Origin: Hanleya hanleyi | Lineage: Eukaryota; Mollusca; Polyplacophora; Lepidopleurida; Hanleyidae | Direction: 5' to 3' | Assembly: GCA_036873755.1 (NCBI GenBank) | Contig: JAVTVY010045407.1 | Location: forward strand, 62,001-126,000 | Length of the DNA stretch: 64,000 nt | In this document: positions 44,158-57,984 of the stretch, piece after piece | Layout of the letters: every line of letters starts with the position of its first letter | How positions within the stretch are numbered: the stretch's first letter is position 1 | Made by a program: the position numbers and the translations under genes | The notes under the pieces: model-generated | Told to the model about the DNA's origin: nothing | The model's database searches: none | Seen by the model: only the letters and a program-made list of their open reading frames with translations

Positions 44158-47100
44158 TACAATGGATGCTTTTAATGGGAGCTTATAGTTCTTAGTGCAA
44201 TATATCAAGTATCTCCTGATGGCGTCACTAAGTGTCCTAAGGGCTAACCAACGTACTGATGTGTTTAATTAGAGCTACATGACAGCAGTTAACAGAAATG
44301 TCCGTGTCCCACTACGGATAATGTAGCGTCACCTGCGTCCGTCAAGCCATTCTCAGTTCTAGTTGTTAGGACAGTACTGGGTTCATACTGGGTCGAAGCC
44401 GTTTGTCAGAAACAAAAAAATAACTCCATTGCTTATGATCTTACCTTCATATTCATCCCTTGTTTATAAGAAAGTCTTCAGTTCTATCTTCGCGGGAAAC
44501 CGAAACTCCGTACGACCACTTCCGCTCTAAATAACGCGTAACGACTGCTTAGATTATGCGACATATTGCCAGCTACATGCAGTTTCTCTCTACTCGGTCA
44601 GAGTTCCGAAAAGTGGACAGTTTGCTGAAAATAACGGCTCAATACAAAGGTGAGATGATACAGACTTGATTCATTTATTGCGTCTGGCAATCGGCGTCAG
44701 AAATTATGAGATGCCCAGTATCCCAATAACTACAGGTGGGAACTACATAACACCACGGCGGTGATCGTACGTAGAAGGGAACTACCCACCCGAGCTAGGG
44801 ATAATGAGTAAAATTGGAGGCAATGCATAGTTTGAAACCGGAGATATCGCAACCACGAACAACAGATGTCAATATAAGGACAGACATCCTGAATTTAACG
44901 TCACAATGTGATTGTCTAGCAACAGGCGAATAAAACAAATGATGGTCTGTTAAGGGGAGAGAATTGAAATGGATCTGTTAGATATAATATTCAACTGGAA
45001 CAATGCACATGCCATAGTCAAGCTGACAGATCGCCATTTTTTAGTAAGTAAATGTGACTAGAGTAATTTGTATATGCATGTTGGAAGGAACACTGCTGCT
45101 TCATGTGGATGTGTCATTCAATGTCAAAGCCTAAAAATAACACCCCTCAGATGTGAAGTAAAGGACAGATTTCTTCAAGCAATTTTCTAACTGATGGTAC
45201 AAGTATAACTGAGTTCATTTTACATGAAACAGAATTGTATCATGAGTCAGTTATAATGAAAGCAGTGATGAGTGTTCATTCGAGAATGCAGTTGTCAGTG
45301 ACTGTCGTGAAATAGTGAGACATAACAAAGATCTGGAGAAGCGCAAGCACGAATAAAGGACAACAGGTTAATGGCAATATTGAAATGATGGTGATATTTG
45401 GAAGCGTTCCGTTCGACGAAAAGTTTTCGACGACAATGCAGACATATGCCATGCGTTCATGACGCTGCATCACAAGACTTCTATTTCAAGATTACGATAA
45501 AAGTGCAATTCGAAGTCTCTATTAAAACTAATATTTCCAATTTAACACCTCAACTCGAAGACTCTAATTTTTGTAGTCAGATTTGACAGCCAGCAGGGTG
45601 TTGTTGATGTGGTGGTGTTTTATGAAAACAATATACTTGTGAACGGAGATGGAATTTCCAGAAACAGCTATGTAATAGTGACCGCAGTATACGAGTTTCA
45701 CTTGTAAACCTGACAAAATAGATCTGCTATTTTCAACAGCCGTGTGTTCAATTCTTGGAGCATTTAGAAGATATCGACATGTGGTCAGATTAGTACAAGG
45801 GAGAAAACTCTGAGCGCATGAAAATCTTCAAGAATTATACGTTGCAATAAAGCAGTATATGAAACTGGCTATTTCAGAAGCAAATACTTTTGGTGTGAGC
45901 TGCCTTTGGATATACGTTATATAATGTTTAGGCTGCACGCATTAGACGGATACGCGAGATCAAATCGTCCCCGTATACAAACGTTAATATAGTACAAAAA
46001 ATATTGGTTATATCTTACATATTAAAGAAAGTCGGTGCACGGAGCCACATTGCTGGCATCTCTCGACAAAGGCGCTACATTTAGGCTGTTCGTGATTCCT
46101 ATTTCAAGCGTAAACACATACTATCCATGCCATCTCAAAAACGCAACACAATTATCATGGTTATACGATCATAGTGATTTTGAACGTCTCATACACTACA
46201 TGGATGACTCAGTCTATATCGTTCATCCACTCCCAAAGAAAACCAAATATGCATGTACCATAGACATATATGGCAATATTTAAAAGAAAATTTAGATATT
46301 TGACCCTAAATAAGGTCGACGGTTCCATATGGTATAAAGAGGGTCGATAAACCGCCAGTATTTGCTAGCTTACCGAGAAGTTATGCCGACAAATACAACA
46401 TATTTCATATGTGGCAATGGGATGTCAAGGTATGCCATTTGATTCTGTGGGTTCATTATAAAATATAAAATGATTTCTCAATCTAAATCGTAGTGATAGT
46501 ATATTAATCTGTTCCCTTTATTATGAATTGGGCGATGTTTGCCATCAAATATAGTAGGCGAGCACACTATACAATATTTTTCATTCCTCTCTAACGGGTT
46601 TTATTCGTCGTCACACATCTTACATATCTCACCAAGTTATGATCTATATATTGTATGATTCGTCACATCTCCCAAGTTAGAGTATCCAATTCCGCTTCAG
46701 CCGGTGTTGGGATCTTGTAGCTACTTCATAGTTTTCACATGAGCACCTACAATAAAAGAGCGGTTGAGATACCAAGGCTACGTCTTGGAAGGTGCAATGA
46801 GAGTCTTTCGTTTGGAGTAATACCGTATAAAGTCAATTTTCCCATCTCACCAATCGGAATTGAAATAGTCATTTCATTTCCCAGTTTGTCACAATCTCTT
46901 AACATTAGGTATCATTTTGTTCAGAACTAGTTGGGAATCCGCTAGATATTAATATTGGTGCTGACATCATCAATGCGCCACGCCAGGGATAATCTCCAAA
47001 TGTCCACTAAAACAGAGATTTTTTTGTTGGCAATATATTCGGAATATAACTGAACAAAATTTCACATGAGGTTTTCTATGTTCATCGGCTTTTAAATTCA

Positions 47101-47681
47101 GTAATGTTAGACGGTGTAGTGTGGGAAATTCTCAAGAATTACTGAAAAATGCTTCAACTGAGCGAAGTACCGGTTTTAAAAGATAAGAGGCCGTGTTGAA
47201 TAAATTGGAATAGCTTTGTATTTTAGCGTCAAAAACGTCCAAGGCGTAATCCTGATCAAAGTACTTATTATCAAGTTATTATTATCAATCACAGAGTCTC
47301 AGAAAATATTAATGTGACTGCTAATCTTAATCGGCGGGGTTTTTTTCTGGCCACGCTCGATCTCTACAAAAAAGTAGAACTATTTTCCATTATAATTTAC
47401 CAATATGGAATAAATCATAAGAAAAATTTGCCACAAATGTGACACGTTTTGAGATGTCGAAATGAGAAAAAAACTCGTCCGGTGAAAATTTCCAGCTCAC
47501 GGTTCAAACTACGCGAATTAAGTCATCGATGGTCCACGAACGTCATTTCTAAAGGTTTCTGGTTGCTGCGAAGTAAAAAAAACTTTATTTAATAAAGAAA
47601 TCTACACTTTTACATTTTTTGTTTTCTCCGTGTCATGTTATTGATCAACCAATGAAAAAGTCCTGATGTAAACGCACTCAC

Positions 47682-47822
47682 CATCAAATTTGTAACAAGA
47701 TCTTTCAGTGGCTGAAATGATGAAAATATAGGAGTGGTTTGGATTCATGCCAGTCAGAGCACAGCTGACATCTGCCGGAACTGTAAACGTTGCGGGCCTG
47801 CTGCGAAATACCGTCCTTATCA
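47682..47822 (-). other. Exon-like segment in copy 0
   Basis: Minus strand: acceptor-like aaaatgcag, a 47-codon open segment (TFTVPADVSCALTG, NHSYIFIISATERSCYKFD) and a strong donor gatg|gtgagt. It looks like an extracellular cysteine-containing piece, faintly reminiscent of netrin-like (NTR/TIMP) domains, but I cannot assign it. The corresponding places in copies 1 and 2 (about 54681-54813 and 61115-61250) keep the reading frame, but the donor is gtcagt and the acceptor AG is lost. Confidence 0.3.
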
Positions 47823-49667
47823 CTGCATTTTCACAACTTTTCCATCGAATTTTTCATTCGTTTCTGTTACTGTTTAATAGTAAATAGCTTCCATCCACAA
47901 TAGCCAACAATATAACAAATGAACGAGAATGCATCGCTTCAAATGAAAGTGTCAAAAGACGTCGCACAATTTATCGTTGAAACGTCTTACGATTCGATCA
48001 AAATAACACTATCGATTTTGGCGGCTGGCCATATGGTAGGAAATCTGTAACCTTTCCGATTTTCAATTGACATTTGTGATCTTTGAGGTTCCTATCGGTG
48101 ATCTTGTATATGGCGGGATTTCAATTCTGTTAATGGAAATTGATTCTTCAGAAATGTGGCCTCTCTCTCTATAGAGAAATGTAGCCACATTTTTTATTTT
48201 TTTTTATTTCTTCTTGTATCCAGAAAACCTCGCCGACTAGGATTAAGGATCATTCCAAAAATTCTAGAACAGGTATCAGAAGTAAGGGATAGGGCTTTTA
48301 CTATGACCATAACTTCCTGATAGTGTGATTAAGCTATGGAGATCTGTTAACAATGCGAATATATTGGAACATATGGTTTGACAAGAAGTACATCCTAAAT
48401 GTAATCATGAGCTGTGTCATGTGATTACAGAAATTACAGGTTTCGGAACACGTCTACGCGAAAACATTGGGCGTTCCTCTTGCATCCAATCTCTTATTTC
48501 GAGGTCAAATATCTCGACTTAGATACTTTGTCGAATCTTTCATTTGCGACTAATCTGAAACGCCACTCGTCCAGAGTAATGTGGGAGGAGGTTGAAGGGG
48601 TCTGTTTAGCGATAGGAGGCTTTACGAAAAGATGGTATGAGAAAAAGTATATTATTTAATACGAATCTCCAATTCGATGGTCTAATGTTTTATTATTAGT
48701 AGATGCTCCCCTTAAGTACTTGTTAAGTACTTGTTGCACCAATTGTATGCTGTTCCAATGTATTACACTTTGGGATTAGGATTCTAAACCGGATCAAATA
48801 TTTGAATCCAATTTCCGACATTATGGTAAGGTTCAGGAGGAGGACTACGGAATATTTTATCTCTAACGATCAAACGATATATGTTCTCAAAGTACCGGTA
48901 ATACAAGAAAAAACGAATAGTTTTTATCTGACGAACAATTATACTGAGCGGCGTTCTTTCCTGTTCAACCCCCAAACTACAGTTTAGATGAACTGTATTT
49001 CCATTATTTAACCGGGGTGCATTATGTTAGGTTGGAAAGGTGTCACCTTTTGTCTGTTTCCGATGTGAATGAATATTTCAAATTTCCAGAAGAATCGAAC
49101 AATATAATGTAAAATGTTTGGTGGAATGACATTAAAACAGGCAACTGAATATTATACGTGATTGCATTAATCAAGGAGATGATGTACTCTATGACTCTAC
49201 AATGCAAATATTATTTTATCCCGAATATCAATTAGTAGAAGAGGGCCCTATAACTTGTTGCGCTTAATTTGACATTCATAATATCTACAAAATTAAACAG
49301 AATACGGTTTCGTATGCACACCCACAATAGCCATAGCAGGCCTACATGTACTTGCAAGGAGCAAAACCTGTTATGACAAAATATAATGTCCAGTCTTCTA
49401 CTCATATAGCTATCAACGTGTAGTTTTTTTTTCTTTAATTCTGAGTCGGTATGTCCATATAGACTAGGACATTTTAATAAAGCATATTCAGTGGATGGTG
49501 ATAAATGTGATCCATGATAAATATTATTATTTTGAGCGACTCAATTTGCCTCCATCATTTGTACGAAATTCAGATTCTGTGCAAAACGCACATGCCAGGC
49601 CATTCCATCTAAAACTCCATCACGGCTGTCTTTTACTGCAATTTTGAAATTGACTGCTGGAACAAAT

Positions 49668-50123
49668 TTAACAACTCTGCCATCTGCCGTATGCCATTGG
49701 ACAAATCCATAAACATGTACGTATATCGAAAATTAACTGGGTTTTTGTGGCAAATCTCTGTGCAAATAATCTGCGAATGTTAATTTGGATCTGCATGATC
49801 GGTTTCATCGATTTCAGAGTGAACATGAACCTTTTCAGCCTGATAACACCACACCACACCACGACACAGAACTCTGCTATCGTATTCCTTGTCATACTGT
49901 GAAACAGCTCTGGATTGTCGCAATAGGCCATGGAGTACGGAGCTGGTACATCCTTTGATTCTTTTTCATGATGCAACGAGTCACTTTTTGTTAAGCCTCG
50001 ATCTGGTCGTTCATGTAGTGTGTCAAGACCCCGAGTACAAAATGGGCTAGTGCCATAATAAAAATGTATTTCGAATAATAAATTAGGTAGGGAATCCTGA
50101 TAAACACCTGAGGGTAAATGCAA
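49668..50123 (-). other. Unidentified 151-codon frame in copy 1 (probably non-coding)
   Basis: Open on the minus strand, with an extension upstream to about 50180. It contains no domain that I recognise. The diverged copy 3 has eight amino-acid-changing and about three silent differences over the first 45 codons and a 4-bp deletion that breaks the frame, the pattern of neutral sequence. Confidence 0.2.
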
Positions 50124-50763
50124 ATTGAACTTATCGAGAAGCCGTAGAATGGTGCACCACGTTTCGTTAACGACTATGAGAAATTATATTCATATCAGCA
50201 GCTCTATCCCCTTCTCCTGGCACATTTTGTCGTCATTTTGAAGCGACATCACAATTTCAAGATACGTTGAATGATAGTAAGAAATTCACGAAGGTTTTCT
50301 GATTAAAAGTAAACCTGAATATTGGAATTCACCAACCAATCAATTTTCGAGTCTTATTCATTCGCACAGTTGAATAATTTATCACTATTCCTTGATCATT
50401 TCACCGGCTATGCCATCACAACTGACTGAAATCAAAGGCCGATAGACAAGAGGGAAGTTTGATGGTCAAAATCTGATACCATTCAAACCATCTGCGGTAT
50501 TTTTTACGTACCCGAATAGTCATACAGAGCGCAGCATATTTAGCAAGTTTATACGGGTGTACTGTGTAACCAGGTAGTGGAGTTTCAGTGATTTTAGACA
50601 TTGATACGCTGCGCAGGTGACTTGGGTCTATGGCCAGCAAAGATCTCCGATCAATAAATATCTTATAGAGAAGTGTTAAATGACGATTTGGTTCATTCTA
50701 CGCACCCGAACAGTCGATAGAGTCATATACAGAAAAGCTGTGGAATTCGAACGCCGGTGGTTG

Positions 50764-51543
50764 TAGCTAAGTTTACATGGCTCCGTTCGTTACGCCATGC
50801 TTCATCTTACTGAACTTACCTGTACACTCGGAGACCACTCGATTCCATGGGTCGTACGGTTCTACCCGGTAATAAATGAGGGCCAGGTAGACGCCGTCTA
50901 TCTCGATTTCAGTAAGGCGTTCGATTCCGTGTCGCATTATAAATTGATTCATAAATTGGAAGTATATGGTTTTCACGGTAGTCTTCTAAACTGGATTGAC
51001 AGTTATTTGTTTAATAGAGGACAACGTGTTGTGGCAAACGGCGAGTTTTCTGACTGGCTACCCGTACTGCCAGGAGTTTCACAGGGTTCTTATTGGGCCC
51101 TGTGTTCTTTTTACTTTATATAAATGATCTGCCTGAGTGATTCTCGGGTGGCACAATGGTTGCGTTATTCGCAGATGAGAGTAAATGTTTGCGAGAGATC
51201 AAATCTGTAGAAGATTGTCACATACTGCAGTCAGATATTCATAATCTTGCTAAATAGAGTATAGACTGGGATCTAGTCTTTAACATAGCTAAATGAAATA
51301 TGCTTCAAGTAACACGCAAGAAAAACCCACTGCAGTTCGATTACGTAATGCACAATCAGCTCTTCACGGCAATCAAATTATTTGCCGAACTCGATAAAAA
51401 TCAGTAGACAGAGAGGGGGGACGGTTTGTTTAATTACCAGATAGAACCGTAAGGCCCATGGAGTGGTCCAGGAGTATACATGTAAGTCCAATAAGAGGAA
51501 GTATGGCGTAGTCGGAACGCACGAAGCCATACAAACTTGGCTA
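50764..51543. mobile_element. 780-bp inverted-repeat element carrying LINE RT, copy 1
   Basis: Arms of about 105-115 bp (50764-50877 and 51428-51543) are imperfect reverse complements, starting tagctaagtttacatggct. Near-matching 9-mers cggtggttg and tggtggatg flank it. Copy 0 has a single uninterrupted cggtggttg (43575). Between the arms is a piece of a LINE RT gene. Confidence 0.75.
50869..51360 (+). pseudogene. Captured LINE RT fragment, copy 1
   Basis: EGQVDAVYLDFSKAFDSV, LLNWIDSYL, GVSQGS and, after a frameshift near 51095, a YADD-like LFADESK. Fingers and palm only; stops and frameshifts make it inactive. Jockey/CR1 style. Confidence 0.85.
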
Positions 51544-52844
51544 TGGTGGATGGTAGTCAGATAAGAAAGAGATACGCCCCCAAATACATAATCTCTGATA
51601 TACGCAGTTTGTGGTACAGGTTTGGTCAAATCAACCAATGAATTCATGATGTAATATAAATCATGGTTACCAACTTCATCGCTATTATCTGTCCCTCAGC
51701 TTAATCTTAGATTAGATTAGATTAAAATTTAAATTGTTTTCGACGTTTTGGTGTAGGTACCAACACCCACAGCGTCACGAAACATACCACCATGTGAAAT
51801 TTCCAATTATGAGATAGAGGGGTTTAATATTTCTCCAGCATTGAGACACGAGTTTAGAGGGAGGGGGAATGGATTATTGTACCAAAACTGAAAAGCAGAG
51901 AAATGATATTCCTTCAACATGAACTGTAGAATGTGGATTATTGGTGCCGGATCGATGCATAGGTTCCGTATCAACCTCCTTCCCTTCCAAACCAAACAAA
52001 CGTTACACTGGATGCTTTTGGTGGTAGCTTATATGTCTGAGTGCAATATATCAAGTATCTCCTGATGGCGTCACCAAGTGTCCTAAGGGCTAATCAACGC
52101 ATTGAAATGTTTAGTTAGAGCTACCTTACGGCAGTTATCAGAGATGGCGGTGTCTAACTTCGGATAATGTAGCTTCGATTGGGACCGTCACGCCATTCTC
52201 AGTTATAGTTCTTGGGAAAGTACTGGGCTCATACTTTCCGATGCCGTTTGTGACAAACAATAAAATAATTCCATTGTGGCCTGTGATCTTACCTTCATTA
52301 TTGGTCCTTGTTTTTAAGAAAGTATTCAGTTTTATCTACACGTGAAACCAAAACTCCGAACGACCATGCACTTCCGCTTTAAGTAACGCGTAACGACTGG
52401 ATTACGCGCCATAATACCATGGTCAGCTACATGTAGTTTTTCGCCATCTGACGCCATTCGGGCATAAGTAAAATGATTCTTCAATAAAGACGTCTTTATC
52501 TGCAGATCTACATTTTTCAAACTCGCATTTTAAAACGTATTATTGCGCACATGGGGGGAAACCTGGAAGCCTGGACAGTGGAGGGTCGGAACGGAGATGG
52601 AATTCCCAGAAACAGCTATCTAAAAGTGACCACATTATACGAGTTTCATTTGTAAACTTGACAAAATAGATCTGCTATTTCCAACAGCCATGTGTTCAAT
52701 TCTTAGAGCATTTGGAAAATATCGACATGTGGTCAGAGTAGTATAAGGGAGAAAACTCTGAGCGCATGACAATCTTCAAAAATTATACGTTGCAAATAAG
52801 CAGTATATGAACTGGCTATTTCAGAAGAAGCTACCTTTAGGTAG

Positions 52845-53129
52845 GTGCATTTGAATATATGTTATATAATGTTGAGGCTGCACGCAGTAGACGCATACGC
52901 GAGACCAAATCGAGACCAAAACATTCACATAGTTAAAAATATTGGTTATATCTTACCTATTAAAGCAACACAGTGCATGGACTCGCACTGCTGGTATCTC
53001 TCGAGGCTGTTCGGTGTTTCAAATTTCAAGCGTGAGTACGCATACTATCCAAACCATTTGAAAAATGCAACACTATTATCATGGTTATACCAGCAAAGTG
53101 ATTTTGAACGTCTCATACGCTACATGTAG
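52845..53129 (+). other. Unidentified short frame repeated in copies 0, 1 and 2
   Basis: YYPNHLKNATLLSWLYQQSDFERLIRYM has a counterpart in copy 0 (46110-46205) and copy 2 (59286-59570). No family recognised; likely incidental. Confidence 0.15.
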
Positions 53130-54949
53130 TACTCCTGTCTAGACCTTTCATTCACTCCCCAAAACACTAAATATGCAGGTACCAAAGAGATACATAGCCG
53201 TATTTAAAAGAAAATTTAAATATATGGCCCTATAAATAAGGTTGGCAGTTTCATATAATAGAAAGAGGGTCGATAAAGCGTCAGTGTTTGCTAGCTTACT
53301 GAGAACAAGTTATGCCGACAAATACATAACATTTCATATCTGGCGATGGGATGTTAAGGTATGCTATATTTGGTGTTGTTGGTTTATTATAAAATATTTA
53401 TAATGGCTTCTCAACCTCAACCGTACTGATAATACATTGATTTTTTCTTATAATTATGAATTGGGCTATGTTTGCTATTAAATACAGTAGGCGAGCGGTG
53501 AGGACCAGATTTTTGGAAATTGAATCCACCCGCTCATCCATTAACATCACACGAGCTCATTCATTATTATCAACGATCTGTGATCACAGCTCCAAAGTTA
53601 GAGTATCTAATTTCACTTAAGCCGGTGTGGGGGATCTTGTGGCCACTTCATAGTTTTCACATGAAACGCGGCTGAGATATCAAGGTTAGGTCTAAGAAGG
53701 TGCCCTGTGAGTCTTTCCTGTGTAGTCATACCGTATGAAGTCAATGTTTCCCACCCCTGACATATCTCACCAATAGGTATTGAAATAGCCATTTCTTTTC
53801 AAAGGTTGCCTCAATCTCTTAACAATAGGTATCAGTTTGTTCAGAACTAGTTGGGAATCCGCTACATATTAATATTGGTGCTGACATCATCACTGTGCCA
53901 CGTCAGGGATAATCTCCAAATGTTCACTAAAGCAGAGATTTTCAAATCTCAAGTTAGAAGTTTTTTGTTGGCAATAATTCGGAATATATTAAACTGAACG
54001 AAATTTCACGTGAGGTCTCCTATGTTCATCGGCTTTTAAATTCAGTAATGTTAGACGGTGTAGTGTGGTAAATTCTCAAGAACTACTAAAAAATGCTTCA
54101 ACTGAGCGAAGTACCGGGTTTAAAAAATAAGGGACCGTGTTTGAATAAATTGGAACATCTTTGTATTTTAACGTCAGTAACGTCCAAGGCGTATTCCTGG
54201 TCAAAGTACTTTATCAAGTAATTATTATCAATCACTGAGTCTCAGAAAATATTGATGTGACAGGCTAATCCCAATCGGCGGTTATTTTTTTCTGGCCGCG
54301 CTCGATCTCTATAAAAAATGGCCACATTTCCCTTTTGAATGTGGCCACCTTACAGTATAACTATTTTCCATTATAAATGTCAAAATGTGACACGTTTTGA
54401 GATGTAGAAATGAGAAAAAAAATCGTGCGGTGAAAATTTCCAGCTCACGGTTCAGAACTACGTGAATTAAGTCATCCATGATCCACGAACGGCATTTCTA
54501 AACGTTGCTGGATCTACTCTAACACATCTGATGGATGGATGGATGGATGAATGGAAACGATTCACAAATAAGTAAAAAAAAACTTTATTTAATAAAGAAA
54601 TCTACACGTTTACATTTTTGTTTTCTCCGTGTCATGTTGTTGAACAACCCATGAAAAAGCTTTGATGTAAACGCACTGACCATCAAATTTGTAACAAGAT
54701 CTTTCAGTGGCTGAAATGATGAAAATATAGGAGTGGTTTAAATTCATGCCAGTCAGAGCACAGCTGACATCTGCCGGAACTGTAAACGTTGTGTGCCTGC
54801 GAAATACCGTCGTTATTGCATTTTCACAACTTTTCCATCGGTTTTTTCATTCGTTTCTGTTACTGTTTAATAGTAAATAGCTTCCATCCACAATAGCCAA
54901 GAATATAACAAATGAAAGAGCATGCGTCGCTTCAAATGAAAGTGTAAAA

Positions 54950-55275
54950 AGCGTCGCACAATTTATCGTTGAAACGTCTTACGATTCGATCAAAATAATA
55001 CTATCGATTTTGGCCGCTGGCCATACGGTAGGAAATCTATAACCCTTCCGATTTTCAATTGACACATGATTTTTGAGGTTGCTATCGGCGGCCTTGTATA
55101 TGGCGGGATTTACTTAAATTATTCTATTTTGAAAGTGTCAAAAAACATAGCACAATATATCGGTAAAACATCTTTTGGCTCGATCAAAATAACACTATCG
55201 ATGGTGGTTGACCATACGGTAGAATATCTGTAAGGTTTTCGATTTTCAATTGACACGAGGTTCCTATCGACGACC
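54950..55275. repeat. Internal duplication of about 180 bp in copies 1 and 2
   Basis: gatcaaaataatactatcgattttgg ... tatggcgggattt is followed by a diverged second version (gatcaaaataacactatcgatggtgg ... tatagcgggattt). Copy 0 has one version only (47997-48122). The same duplication is at 61.39-61.72 kb in copy 2. Confidence 0.85.
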
Positions 55276-56107
55276 GTGTATATAGCGGGATTTCAATTCT
55301 GTTCTTTATTAACGGAAATTCATTCATCGGAAATGTGATCACTCTCTCTATAGAGAAATGTAGTCACGTTTGTTCTTTTTTTTCTCCTTGGGTCCAGAAA
55401 ACCCCACCGACTGGGATTAGGGATCATTCCAAAAATACTAGAATTATTTAACCGGGGTGCATTATGTTAGGTTGGAAAGGTGTCACCTTTTGTCTGTTTC
55501 CGATGTGAATGAATATTTCAAATTTCCAGAAGAATCGAACAATATAATGTAAAATGTTTGGTGGAATGACATTAAAACAGGCAACTGAATATTATACGTG
55601 ATTGCATTAATCAAGGAGATGATGTACTCTATGACTCTACAATGCAAATATTATTTTATCCCGAATATCAATTAGTAGAAGAGGGCCCTATAACTTGTTG
55701 CGCTTAATTTGACATTCATAATATCTACAAAATTAAACAGAATACGGTTTCGTATGCACACCCACAATAGCCATAGCAGGCCTACATGTACTTGCAAGGA
55801 GCAAAACCTGTTATGACAAAATATAATATCCAGTCTTCTACTCATATAGCTATCAACGTGTAGTTTTTTTTTCTTTAATTCTGAGTCGGTATGTCCATAT
55901 AGACTAGGACATTTTAATAAAGCATATTCAGTGGATGGTGATAAATGTGATCCATGATAAATATTATTATTTTGAGCGACTCAATTTGCCTCCATCATTT
56001 GTACGAAATTCAGATTCTGTGCAAAACGCACATGCCAGGCCATTCCATCTAAAACTCCATCACGGCTGTCTTTTACTGCAATTTTGAAATTGACTGCTGG
56101 AACAAAT

Positions 56108-56563
56108 TTAACAACTCTGCCATCTGCCGTATGCCATTGGACAAATCCATAAACATGTACGTATATCGAAAATTAACTGGGTTTTTGTGGCAAATCTCTG
56201 TGCAAATAATCTGCGAATGTTAATTTGGATCTGCATGATCGGTTTCATCGATTTCAGAGTGAACATGAACCTTTTCAGCCTGATAACACCACACCACACC
56301 ACGACACAGAACTCTGCTATCGTATTCCTTGTCATACTGTGAAACAGCTCTGGATTGTCGCAATAGGCCATGGAGTACGGAGCTGGTACATCCTTTGATT
56401 CTTTTTCATGATGCAACGAGTCACTTTTTGTTAAGCCTCGATCTGGTCGTTCATGTAGTGTGTCAAGACCCCGAGTACAAAATGGGCTAGTGCCATAATA
56501 AAAATGTATTTCGAATAATAAATTAGGTAGGGAATCCTGATAAACACCTGAGGGTGAATGCAA
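56108..56563 (-). other. Unidentified 151-codon frame in copy 2 (probably non-coding)
   Basis: Same as 49668-50123 except for one residue near its start. Confidence 0.2.
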
Positions 56564-57203
56564 ATTGAACTTATCGAGAAGCCGTAGAATGGTGCACCAC
56601 GTTTCGTTAACGACTATGAGAAATTATATTCATATCAGCAGCTCTATCCCCTTCTCCTGGCACATTTTGTCGTCATTTTGAAGCGACATCACAATTTCAA
56701 GATACGTTGAATGATAGTAAGAAATTCACGAAGGTTTTCTGATTAAAAGTAAACCTGAATATTGGAATTCACCAACCAATCAATTTTCGAGTCTTATTCA
56801 TTCGCACAGTTGAATAATTTATCACTATTCCTTGATCATTTCACCGGCTATGCCATCACAACTGACTGAACTCAAAGGCCGATAGACAAGAGGGAAGTTT
56901 GATGGTCAAAATCTGATACCATTCAAACCATCTGCGGTATTTTTTACGTACCCGAATAGTCATACAGAGCGCAACATATTTAGCAAGTTTATACGGGTGT
57001 ACTGTGTAACCAGGTAGTGGAGTTTCAGTGATTTTAGACATTGATACGCTGCGCAGGTGACTTGGGTCTATGGCCAGCAAAGATCTCCGATCAATAAATA
57101 TCTTATAGAGAAGTGTTAAATGACGATTTGGTTCATTCTACGCACCCGAACAGTCGATAGAGTCATATACAGAAAAGCTGTGGAATTCGAACGCCGGTGG
57201 TTG

Positions 57204-57984
57204 TAGCTAAGTTTACATGGCTCCGTTCGTTACGCCATGCTTCATCTTACTGAACTTACCTGTACACTCGGAGACCACTCGATTCCATGGGTCGTACGGT
57301 TCTACCCGGTAATAAATGAGGGCCAGGTAGACGCCGTCTATCTCGATTTCAGTAAGGCGTTCGATTCCGTGTCGCATTATAAATTGATTCATAAATTGGA
57401 AGTATATGGTTTTCACGGTAGTCTTCTAAACTGGATTGACAGTTATTTGTGTAATAGAGGACAACGTGTTGTGGCAGACGGCGAGTTTTCTGACTGGCTA
57501 CCCGTACTGCCAGGAGTTTCACAGGGTTCTTATTGGGCCCTGTGTTCTTTTTACTTTATATAAATGATCTGCCTGAGTGATTCTCGGGTGGCACAATGGT
57601 TGCGTTATTCGCAGATGAGAGTAAATGTTTGCGAGAGATCAAATCTGTAGAAGATTGTCACATACTGCAGTCAGATATTCATAATCTTGCTAAATAGAGT
57701 ATAGACTGGGATCTAGTCTTTAACATAGCTAAATGAAATATGCTTCAAGTAAACACGCAAGAAAAACCCACTGCAGTTCGATTACGTAATGCACAATCAG
57801 CTCTTCACGGCAATCAAATTATTTGCCGAACTCGATAAAAATCAGTAGACAGAGAGTGGGGACGGTTTGTTTAATTACCAGATAGAACCGTAAGGCCCAT
57901 GGAGTGGTCCAGGAGTATACATGTAAGTCCAATAAGAGGAAGTATGGCGTAGTCGGAACGCACGAAGCCATACAAACTTGGCTA
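57204..57984. mobile_element. Inverted-repeat element carrying LINE RT, copy 2
   Basis: Duplicate of 50764-51543 with three or four base changes. It was duplicated with the unit rather than inserted independently. Its RT fragment lies at 57309-57800. Confidence 0.75.

Larger units (their letters stand above)
43555..49002. repeat. Tandem array, copy 0 (older, diverged)
   Basis: From gctgtggaaatcgaacgccggtgg onward it follows the same order as 50735-55442 of copy 1: the cgcccccaaatac block, the ctcctgatggcgtcac block (44213), the gaacggagatgg block (45641), the ctcagaaaatatt block (47297), the poly-T exon-like segment and the ctctatagagaaatgtag block (48168). It carries extra sequence at 44.6-45.6 kb and lacks the 780-bp RT-bearing insertion. 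Divergence is plainly much higher than between copies 1 and 2. Confidence 0.8.
49003..55442. repeat. Tandem array, copy 1 (6,440 bp)
   Basis: Begins attatttaaccggggtgc and ends where that string recurs at 55443. It is collinear with 55443-61874, with only about a dozen substitutions and indels of 1, 4 and 6 bp noticed. It contains the 780-bp RT-bearing insertion (50764-51543), an internal 180-bp duplication near 54.95-55.27 kb and a (gatg)n tract at 54528. Confidence 0.95.

Noticed and set aside
46170..46240. YMDD-containing string in copy 0 (HYMDDSVYIV), suggesting a reverse transcriptase
   Set aside because: No other RT motif lies around it, and copies 1 and 2 have a stop where the DD would be; chance match.
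49668..50123. 151-codon minus-strand frame, nearly identical in copies 1 and 2
   Set aside because: Identity only reflects the recent duplication. Against diverged copy 3, replacement changes outnumber silent ones and a 4-bp deletion breaks the frame, so there is no sign of protein-level selection.
54528..54556. (gatg)n tract as a functional element
   Set aside because: Simple microsatellite present in both young copies; ordinary slippage.
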